A DNA stretch of 23,069 nt from the NCBI GenBank assembly GCA_002358345.1, contig DEOR01000035.1, forward strand, positions 2,477-25,545. The letters run 5' to 3'. Below the pieces are notes generated by a model. It was given only the letters and a program-made list of their open reading frames with translations, had not been told where the DNA came from and searched no databases. Origin of the DNA: Proteobacteria bacterium UBA3413 (GTDB lineage Bacteria > Pseudomonadota > Gammaproteobacteria > Magnimaribacterales > D2472). This document shows, piece by piece, positions 1 to 6,098 of this stretch. The position numbers and the translations under genes are program-made. Each line of letters starts with the position of its first letter. Position 1 is the first letter of the stretch.

Positions 1-399
1 GGCAACATGAAAGATTGATCCAGAGGAGTAAGGCTTTAAAAAGGTTTGTTTTTGCTCTTCGCTGCCATGCTCCGAAATAATTTTGGCTGCAAACAAAGGC
101 ACAGAAAGTGACATGGCCAAGGATAAATCGCCGTATGCTAATGCCTCTAAGGCCAGGGCTTGAGATACAGCATCTTGCTCTATGCCCATGCCATCGTAAG
201 CCTCTGGAATAATCAAAGAAATCAGATCTAACGCCTGCATTTTTTCCATCAGGGCTGCTTCGGGTCGGCCTAAAGCTTCAGTCTCTCGAGCCTTGGGACG
301 CATTTCAGTTTCTGCAAACTTCTTGAGCATATCCCAGGTCATTTGCTGCTCTTCGCTCATTGTAATATCGAAAGGCTGTTCGGTCTTATAATCCTGCAT
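1..399 (-). CDS. Acyl-CoA dehydrogenase, N-terminal part (cut by window start)
   Basis: The minus strand reads open from ATG at 399 to base 1, giving 133 residues without a stop; the rest lies outside the window. The peptide begins MQDYKTEQPF and resembles the helical N-terminal domain of FAD-dependent acyl-CoA dehydrogenases. An IIPEAYDGMGI stretch near residues 63-73 matches the family's P-E-x-G-G-x-G-like motif. It is followed by a helix around EALAYGDLSLAM and an HGSEEQKQ segment typical of this fold. The family oxidises acyl-CoA thioesters to enoyl-CoA and passes electrons to ETF. The catalytic Glu and FAD-binding C-terminal domain are not visible, so substrate class cannot be given. No clear Shine-Dalgarno precedes ATG 399; Met14 is an alternative start. 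It is divergent from nth. Confidence 0.85.
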   Translation of the reverse strand, partial: MQDYKTEQPFDITMSEEQQMTWDMLKKFAETEMRPKARETEALGRPEAALMEKMQALDLISLIIPEAYDGMGIEQDAVSQALALEALAYGDLSLAMSLSVPLFAAKIISEHGSEEQKQTFLKPYSSGSIFHVA

Positions 400-473
400 A
401 GTAATTAGATAGAAATAAATAAGTATTTTTAAGCCTAAAATTCTACCACTTGTGTGCCTAAATTGTTACGCAA

Positions 474-493
474 GGATACAATCTCTTGTAACC
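474..493. repeat. Short inverted repeat in the divergent acyl-CoA dehydrogenase/nth gap
   Basis: Arms TACAA (477-481) and TTGTA (486-490) pair perfectly around a TCTC loop. After one A/A mismatch, outer GG (474-475) and CC (492-493) can also pair. It lies in the 118-base gap between two divergent genes and covers a possible -35 (TTGTAA, 486-491) for nth. It could be an operator half-site pair, a weak hairpin or chance; arms this short are weak evidence. Confidence 0.3.
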
Positions 494-517
494 ACAAATC
501 ATGCTATTTTATAAAGA

Positions 518-1171
518 ATGAAAAAAGCTGACAGGGCCTTAATCGTTTCCACGACATTGGAAAAATACTACCCAAAAACTCCTGTGCCTCTAGAGCACAA
601 AGATCATTTTACTCTCTTGGTTGCAGTTTTATTGTCCGCACAATGCACCGATGAAAGAGTGAACAAGGTAACGCCAAAGCTTTTTAAATTAGCAGACAAT
701 CCGAAAGATATGAGTCAACTCAGCCCTGATACAATTTATAGCATTATTAAACCTTGCGGATTAGGTCCCAAGAAATCAAAAGCAATTTATGAGCTCTCTC
801 ATATTTTGCTCTCATCTTTTGAAGGCGAGGTTCCGGCAGATATCAAAGCCTTAGAGCAGTTACCTGGGGTTGGCCATAAAACTGCCTCGGTGGTCATCAG
901 TCAAGGGTTTGGTCAGCCAGCTTTTCCAGTGGATACACATATTCATCGCTTGGCGCAAAGGTGGGGTCTAACCAAAGGAAAGAATGTGGTGGAGACTGAA
1001 AAGGATCTAAAAAAGATTTTTCCTCAATCCTTGTGGAATAAATTGCATCTGCAAATTATCTTCTGGGGCAGAGAGTTCTGTCAGGCTCAGCAATGCTATG
1101 GCATTAAATGTGAGATTTGTAGGGCAACATTTCCCAAAAGATCACTACCTTTTTCCCACAAGAAGCCTTAG
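518..1171 (+). CDS. nth: Endonuclease III (DNA glycosylase/AP lyase)
   Basis: This 217-residue base-excision repair enzyme removes oxidised pyrimidines and cleaves abasic sites. The helix-hairpin-helix LPGVGHKTA (115-123) contains the expected catalytic Lys121. The catalytic Asp is Asp139 in PVDTHIHRL. Length matches the family (E. coli about 211). The C-terminal iron-sulfur loop is unusual: cysteines 188, 193, 198 and 201 are spaced C-X4-C-X4-C-X2-C, not C-X6-C-X2-C-X5-C, and no cysteine follows 201. The family is secure; whether a 4Fe-4S cluster forms is not. The gene starts at ATG 518 with a poor ribosome site, and a weak -10-like TATTTT lies at 505-510. It stands 60 bases before glyA and may be its own unit. 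Confidence 0.93.
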   Translation: MKKADRALIVSTTLEKYYPKTPVPLEHKDHFTLLVAVLLSAQCTDERVNKVTPKLFKLADNPKDMSQLSPDTIYSIIKPCGLGPKKSKAIYELSHILLSSFEGEVPADIKALEQLPGVGHKTASVVISQGFGQPAFPVDTHIHRLAQRWGLTKGKNVVETEKDLKKIFPQSLWNKLHLQIIFWGREFCQAQQCYGIKCEICRATFPKRSLPFSHKKP

Positions 1172-1221
1172 ATAATTTAGAATATTACCTTTCTTAAATT
1201 GTTTAATTAATAACAGCCTTT

Positions 1222-1234
1222 GGAGCATCGAATG
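1222..1234 (+). promoter_or_regulatory. Ribosome binding site that sets the glyA start
   Basis: GGAG at 1222-1225 lies 6 bases before ATG 1232. The longer reading frame would start at TTG 1220, which would put this site inside the gene. The placement favours ATG 1232. Confidence 0.7.
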
Positions 1235-2506
1235 GAATCAAAAGCAGATTCAATCTTTTCAAATACACAATCAATAGCGTCTTACGACCCAGAATTATGG
1301 GAATCAATTGATGGTGAATCGAATCGACAAGAAGAACACATTGAGCTGATTGCATCAGAAAATTATGCAAGCCAAAGAATCATGGAAGCGCAAGGCTCAG
1401 TGTTAACCAACAAATATGCTGAAGGCTATCCTCATAAAAGATACTATGGGGGATGTGAATATGTCGATATTGCAGAGGCATTAGCTATTAATAGGGCGAA
1501 AGAATTATTTAAAGCTGATTATGCAAATGTGCAGCCTCACTCTGGATCATCGGCTAATGCTGCAGCATTCTTGGCCATGCTTCAGCCAAACGACACCATT
1601 TTAGGTATGAGTCTTGATCATGGAGGTCACCTGACGCACGGCGCGAAAGTTAATTTTTCAGGAAAAAACTACAATGCCTTCCAGTATGGACTGCATCCCG
1701 AAACCCATGATATTGATTACGATCAAGTGAGAGATTTAGCCAAAGAGCACAACCCTCAAATGATTATTGCAGGCTTTTCAGCATTTTCAGGGATTGTAGA
1801 TTGGAAAATTTTTAGAGAGATAGCAGATGAAGTAGGCGCCTATTTCTTGGTGGACATGGCCCATGTCAGCGGTCTAGTCGCCGCAGGTCTTTATCCCTCG
1901 CCCGTGCCTTATGCCGATGTGGTTACCTCCACAACTCACAAAACTCTTCGAGGACCCAGGTCAGGGATTATTCTAGCCAAGCAGAATGAAGCGCTTGAAA
2001 AGAAATTAAATTCTGCTGTATTTCCTGGCTCTCAAGGCGGGCCGCTGATGCATGTGATAGCTGCAAAGGCAATATGCTTTAAAGAAGCCTTGGATCCAGC
2101 CTTTAAAGTCTACACTCAAGCAGTCATGGATCATGCAAAGCTTATGTGCGAAGTCATTCAGGCTCGTGGCATTGATGTGGTTTCTGGAAAAACTGACAAT
2201 CATATTGTTCTCATGGACCTAAGAAGCAAAGGTTTAACTGGAAAAGAATGTGAGCTAGCGCTTGGGCAGGCAAATATTACGACAAATAAAAATGCTGTTC
2301 CCAATGACCCTCAATCACCCTTCGTAACTTCAGGCATTAGACTTGGCACTGCAGCAGTTACAACCAGAGGCTTCGGCAGGCAAGAAATTGAAACGCTAAG
2401 TAACTGGATATGCGATATAGCCTTAGACCTAGAAAATACTCATCAAATCCTCTCTATTAAAGAACAGGTCGTTTCAATGTGTAAAAGTTTTCCTGTCTAT
2501 AAATAA
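1232..2506 (+). CDS. glyA: Serine hydroxymethyltransferase
   Basis: This PLP enzyme interconverts serine and glycine with tetrahydrofolate and supplies one-carbon units. From ATG 1232 it has 424 residues (E. coli 417). Visible family signatures are RQEEHIELIASENY near the N-terminus, TNKYAEGYPHKRYYGGCEYVD, VQPHSGSSAN, VDMAHVSGLVAAG, and the PLP-binding lysine in STTHKTLRGPRSG (about Lys237). ATG 1232 is chosen over upstream TTG 1220 because GGAG sits 6 bases before it. The stop codon shares one base with the nrdR start (TAATG at 2504-2508), so the two are probably translationally coupled. The upstream 60 bases are very AT-rich and likely hold the promoter, though no convincing -35/-10 pair was found. 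Confidence 0.98.
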   Translation: MESKADSIFSNTQSIASYDPELWESIDGESNRQEEHIELIASENYASQRIMEAQGSVLTNKYAEGYPHKRYYGGCEYVDIAEALAINRAKELFKADYANVQPHSGSSANAAAFLAMLQPNDTILGMSLDHGGHLTHGAKVNFSGKNYNAFQYGLHPETHDIDYDQVRDLAKEHNPQMIIAGFSAFSGIVDWKIFREIADEVGAYFLVDMAHVSGLVAAGLYPSPVPYADVVTSTTHKTLRGPRSGIILAKQNEALEKKLNSAVFPGSQGGPLMHVIAAKAICFKEALDPAFKVYTQAVMDHAKLMCEVIQARGIDVVSGKTDNHIVLMDLRSKGLTGKECELALGQANITTNKNAVPNDPQSPFVTSGIRLGTAAVTTRGFGRQEIETLSNWICDIALDLENTHQILSIKEQVVSMCKSFPVYK

Positions 2507-2985
2507 TGTTCTGCCCATTCTGCCAAGCCCAAGACACCAAAGTGATTGACTCAAGGCTGGTAGGAGATGGTTCACAGATTCGAAGAAGGCGAGAGTGCGA
2601 GGTGTGCCATGCTCGCTTCACTACATTTGAAACTGCTGATCTAGCATTGCCAAAAATTATTAAAAGTGATGGTGAGAGACAGCCATTTAATGGGATAAAA
2701 CTTAAAGGCGGAATGCTCAGAGCTTTAGAAAAAAGACCACTATCTGTCGAAGAAGTTGATGTCGTGTTTGGGAGTATTTTGGCGGAAATTCGACAGTTGG
2801 GAGAGCGAGAGATAGCGTCACGGCAACTGGGTGAAATCGTGATGCGCAATTTAAAACGAGTGGATCAGGTGGCTTATGTGAGATTTGCATCTGTCTATCG
2901 AGATTTCCAGGATATCAAAGAATTTACTGAGGAAATTTCATCCCTGTCTAAGGAAAAACCTAACACTCCGAAACAGAAAGAATGA
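2506..2985 (+). CDS. nrdR: Transcriptional repressor NrdR
   Basis: NrdR represses ribonucleotide reductase genes, sensing ATP/dATP through an ATP-cone. The 159-residue protein has the N-terminal zinc ribbon with Cys3, Cys6, Cys31 and Cys34 (CPFC, then CEVC), the basic IRRRREC segment, and RFTTFE. The ATP-cone follows at about residues 46-136, with LPKIIKSDG, KLKGGMLRALEKRP and the end YVRFASVYRDF. Length is standard. The start overlaps the glyA stop by one base and the end overlaps ribD by four (ATGA at 2982-2985). NrdR heading a riboflavin/nusB operon is a known proteobacterial arrangement. Its usual 'NrdR boxes' would be before nrd genes, which are not in this window. Confidence 0.97.
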   Translation: MFCPFCQAQDTKVIDSRLVGDGSQIRRRRECEVCHARFTTFETADLALPKIIKSDGERQPFNGIKLKGGMLRALEKRPLSVEEVDVVFGSILAEIRQLGEREIASRQLGEIVMRNLKRVDQVAYVRFASVYRDFQDIKEFTEEISSLSKEKPNTPKQKE

Positions 2986-4085
2986 AAGAGCGGAAGTTCA
3001 TGGCTCGCGCAATTGAGCTTGCTCAAAAAGGTCAATTCACCACCCAACCAAACCCAATGGTCGGATGCGTGATTGTCAAAAACAATCAAATTATTGGCGA
3101 GGGCTGGCATCAAGTCTTTGGTGGTGATCATGCAGAAATTAAAGCGATCAAAAACTGCAAAAAAATATTTGGCACAAAAAAAGCGCTGCAGCTTCTCAAG
3201 GGCTCTACTTTGTATGTCAATCTAGAGCCTTGCTCGATTACAAATAACACCCCGCCCTGCACCGATGCTGTATCGCATCACGGAATTAAAAAAGTTGTAT
3301 GTGGAACTTTAGATCCAAACCCTAAAATAAATGGCGCAGGAATTAAACTGCTTAAAAATGCCGGCATTCAAACTGTGGTTGGCGTGCTCAAGCAAGAATG
3401 TGAAGCATTAAATCGCATTTTTTTTATCAATCATCGACAAGCGCGACCTTATATTATTCTAAAAAGTGCTCAATCGTTAGACGGTAAAATTGCATTAAAA
3501 AATGGTGCCAGTTCATGGATCTCTAATAGCGCTTCTAGACAAGATACTCATCTCATGCGAGCTAGAGTAAAAGGAATCTTGGTGGGAAAAAATACTGTAC
3601 TCTCCGATAACCCTGCTCTGACCATGCGACTTGATCGCAAGCAATTAAAATTACTAAAAAATGCTCCCTTGCCTCAACCAATTAAAATTATTCTGGGAAA
3701 TTTAACTCATCTAAAATCGGCTAAAAATATTTTTTCTAACAATGCCAAAGTGATCACGGCATCATGCAGCAAAGGATTAAGTAAAAGGAACCTGGAGCAT
3801 ATTCAATACCAACCTAAGAACTTTTTACAGAATTTAATGAAGGACCTTCTCGAAAGAAATGTCACCAGTATTTTAGTTGAAGGTGGTCAAGAGACTCTGA
3901 ATGCTTTTATCCGCAATAATCTTTTTGATGAGTTGGTGCTATATACTGCTCCAATTATATTAGGGAACAAAAGCTTGAGTGCATTAAATTTAGAGTCGCC
4001 ATTGGGTATTAAAGAAGCATCAAAGCTTAAATTACAAGCAGTAGAAACCTTTAATGGTGATATTAAAGCTACATACTATGCATAG
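2982..4085 (+). CDS. ribD: Bifunctional riboflavin biosynthesis deaminase/reductase
   Basis: RibD deaminates and then reduces the pyrimidine product of GTP cyclohydrolase II. The 367 residues hold both domains. The N-terminal deaminase (about 1-145) has the zinc and catalytic residues His50-Ala-Glu52, Cys84 in LEPCS and Cys93 in TPPC. The loop after PCS is ITNN instead of the common HHGR. The reductase (about 150-367) starts at RPYIILKSAQSLDGKIA and carries GILVGKNTVLSDNPALT and ILVEGGQETLNAF. The start overlaps the nrdR stop (ATGA), implying coupled translation. A 43-base gap separates it from ribBA, with no riboflavin synthase (ribE) gene between them. Confidence 0.97.
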   Translation: MKERKFMARAIELAQKGQFTTQPNPMVGCVIVKNNQIIGEGWHQVFGGDHAEIKAIKNCKKIFGTKKALQLLKGSTLYVNLEPCSITNNTPPCTDAVSHHGIKKVVCGTLDPNPKINGAGIKLLKNAGIQTVVGVLKQECEALNRIFFINHRQARPYIILKSAQSLDGKIALKNGASSWISNSASRQDTHLMRARVKGILVGKNTVLSDNPALTMRLDRKQLKLLKNAPLPQPIKIILGNLTHLKSAKNIFSNNAKVITASCSKGLSKRNLEHIQYQPKNFLQNLMKDLLERNVTSILVEGGQETLNAFIRNNLFDELVLYTAPIILGNKSLSALNLESPLGIKEASKLKLQAVETFNGDIKATYYA

Positions 4086-4128
4086 TAATATTAAATCAAT
4101 TAAACATATTTAAGATTGCGCAACAAAC

Positions 4129-5205
4129 ATGGAATTTAACACTACCAAAGAACTCATTCAGGATATAGCCGAAGGGAAGATGGTGATATTGCTTGATGAT
4201 GAGGATAGAGAGAATGAGGGTGATTTGGTATGTGCGGCTGAGTTGATTGATGCCCAGAAAATTAATTTCATGATTAGCAAAGCTAAGGGGTTGGTCTGTC
4301 TCCCTCTCTCACCAGCTAAATGTGACACCTTGAACTTGCCGATGATGACAAATAATAATAGAGCCAAGCACGGAACAGGTTTTACAGTGTCCATTGAGGC
4401 CAAGGAAGGAATTACCACTGGAATCTCTGCGGTAGACAGAGCCCTCACGATTCAGGCCGCTGCAAATAAGAATGCTCAGGCTAGCGATATTGTTCAACCT
4501 GGACATATTTTTCCTTTAAGGGCATCGGAAGGCGGGGTATTAAGCAGAGCTGGCCACACTGAAGCGGCATGTGATTTAGCGCGACTCGCTGGTTTAGAAG
4601 AGGCAGGAGTAATCTGTGAAATTATGAATGAAGATGGCACCATGGCACGAAGAGATGACCTGTTTGAGTTCGCCAAAAAATATGAAATGAAGATTGGCAC
4701 TATTGCTGACTTGATTCAATATCGAACCTTGAAAGAAAAATCAGTGCAATTTGAGTATTCCAAAACGATCGAAATCAAAGGAACTCTGTTTGAACTATCC
4801 GCCTGGACAGATACGATTTTTAATAACTTACATCTTGCATTTGTCAAAGGAGATATTGCCTCGGTAGATGCGCCGCTAGTTCGAGTGCATGTTCCAAATA
4901 TCTTGCATGATCTCGTCGGACTAGAAGAGTTTGGAGAGAGATTAAACCTTGAGGCCGCTCTTTCTAGAATTAGCCAGGAAGAATGTGGCGTTCTTATTCT
5001 CATCGGAAATAATCAAGACCCAGAGGGAATTATTAATAGCTTAAAAGGCACCCACGCAGTCGTGGTTCCAGAAACAAAAACTGTAGGCATTGGCTCACAA
5101 ATTTTAAAAGAGCTGGGGTTGAAAAAAATTAAATTACTAGCGACGCCAGTCAAATACCCCTCCTTATCAGGGTTTGATCTTGAGGTTGTAGGATTTGAGC
5201 AATGA
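4129..5205 (+). CDS. ribBA: 3,4-dihydroxy-2-butanone-4-phosphate synthase with degenerate GTP cyclohydrolase II domain (RibBX type)
   Basis: The N-terminal domain (about 1-200) makes dihydroxybutanone phosphate from ribulose 5-phosphate. It is intact: the acidic DDEDRENEGD loop (23-32), KHGTGFTVS, SEGGVLSRAGHTEAA (His143) and CEIMNEDGTMAR. The C-terminal region (about 205-358) has the GTP cyclohydrolase II length and ends like that domain. It lacks the zinc-binding cysteine cluster expected near its start, where the sequence reads RVHVPNILHDLVGL. This matches RibBX proteins known in proteobacteria, whose second domain is catalytically dead. A separate active RibA would then be needed elsewhere. 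There is no good ribosome site before ATG 4129. The end overlaps ribH by four bases (ATGA). Confidence 0.93.
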   Translation: MEFNTTKELIQDIAEGKMVILLDDEDRENEGDLVCAAELIDAQKINFMISKAKGLVCLPLSPAKCDTLNLPMMTNNNRAKHGTGFTVSIEAKEGITTGISAVDRALTIQAAANKNAQASDIVQPGHIFPLRASEGGVLSRAGHTEAACDLARLAGLEEAGVICEIMNEDGTMARRDDLFEFAKKYEMKIGTIADLIQYRTLKEKSVQFEYSKTIEIKGTLFELSAWTDTIFNNLHLAFVKGDIASVDAPLVRVHVPNILHDLVGLEEFGERLNLEAALSRISQEECGVLILIGNNQDPEGIINSLKGTHAVVVPETKTVGIGSQILKELGLKKIKLLATPVKYPSLSGFDLEVVGFEQ

Positions 5206-5648
5206 GTGCAGACACCTTTACATATAGCGCAGAGCCGGTCGATGTTTCAAAAAAAATTACCATTGTTGCAGCAAAATGGAATGGGGCGCTGGTAGATTTG
5301 TTGGTCCAATCAGCGCAAGATCATCTGTCGCTCATAGGATACACAAAGATTAGTATCGTCTATGTACCAGGATCTTGGGAATTAGTTCACGCCTCTCAAC
5401 AAGCCCTGTTAGATAGCGATGGGGTGATTAGCTTTGGTGTTGTGATTAGAGGTGAGACAAGTCATTACGAGCTGATCACAGAATCTGTTGCCCAAGGTCT
5501 TATGCAAATTAGCATAGATGCAAAAAAGCCTGTTGCCTTGGGTTTAATTGCAACTGAAGATTTTGATCAAGCCCAAAGAAGATGTGATCCAAAGGAATTA
5601 AATAAAGGTAAGGAAATAGCTCAGTCTCTCGCAGAAATGCTGAGGTAG
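5202..5648 (+). CDS. ribH: 6,7-dimethyl-8-ribityllumazine synthase
   Basis: RibH condenses the RibD product with the RibB product to lumazine, the substrate of riboflavin synthase. The 148-residue protein has the family landmarks: KWNGALVD near residue 25, VPGSWEL (55-61), the VIRGETSHYE loop with the catalytic His88, DQAQRR (Arg126/127, phosphate binding) and the NKGKEIA end helix. Several positions are less canonical than usual (SWEL for AFEL, GLIATED for GVLTTD), but catalytic positions are kept. It is coupled to ribBA by an ATGA overlap and is followed after six bases by nusB. Confidence 0.95.
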   Translation: MSADTFTYSAEPVDVSKKITIVAAKWNGALVDLLVQSAQDHLSLIGYTKISIVYVPGSWELVHASQQALLDSDGVISFGVVIRGETSHYELITESVAQGLMQISIDAKKPVALGLIATEDFDQAQRRCDPKELNKGKEIAQSLAEMLR

Positions 5649-5654
5649 GAAAAC

Positions 5655-6098
5655 ATGTCAAAAAATTTAGGTCAATACAAACAAGAACTACAAACACGTG
5701 AGTGTTTGGTCCAGGCCATCTATCAATATATTTTTAATGCCACTTCGTTAAGTTTGCTTGTTGAGCAATTCCTAGAAGAAAATACTCCGAAGAAAATTAA
5801 TGTTCCTTATTTTAAACAGCGACTCAAAGATATTTTTGAGCAAGCAGAAAATTTAAAAGATATAACCAGGGATGTTCAAACCACTGAGGGTGAGAACTTA
5901 GAAATGATTGATGAGGCTATTTTATGGCTGGGCATGGCTGAGATTAGGGCCAATGAGCTTCCTCACCCGGTGATCATGGATGAGTGCATTCGATTATCGA
6001 AAAAATTTTCCAATCCTAATTCTTTTAAATTCGTCAATGCCAAATTAGACGAGTGGTTAAAAACGAATCAGAAAGACTGGCTCAAGAAGAATAGTTAA
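5655..6098 (+). CDS. nusB: Transcription antitermination factor NusB
   Basis: NusB joins NusE, NusA and NusG on boxA RNA to prevent premature termination, chiefly of rRNA operons. The 147-residue all-helical protein shows the conserved RECLVQAIYQY near residue 15, a central AILWLGMAEI (about 88-97), then LPHPVIMDECIRLSKKF and the terminal KFVNAKLDEWL. The region between about 30 and 85 is divergent. A GAGGTAGGA stretch just upstream gives a good ribosome site for ATG 5655. Position after ribH fits the common ribH-nusB order. The usual followers thiL and pgpA are absent; the 3' end instead overlaps the opposing DUF3604 gene by 17 bases, leaving no room for a hairpin terminator. Confidence 0.93.
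   Translation: MSKNLGQYKQELQTRECLVQAIYQYIFNATSLSLLVEQFLEENTPKKINVPYFKQRLKDIFEQAENLKDITRDVQTTEGENLEMIDEAILWLGMAEIRANELPHPVIMDECIRLSKKFSNPNSFKFVNAKLDEWLKTNQKDWLKKNS

Noticed and set aside
1220..1231. TTG start for glyA four codons upstream
   Set aside because: GGAG lies just before ATG 1232, and the TTG start would bury it inside the gene.
4086..4128. FMN riboswitch before ribBA
   Set aside because: The gap is only 43 bases, too short for the roughly 140-base RFN element, and none of its conserved stems is seen.
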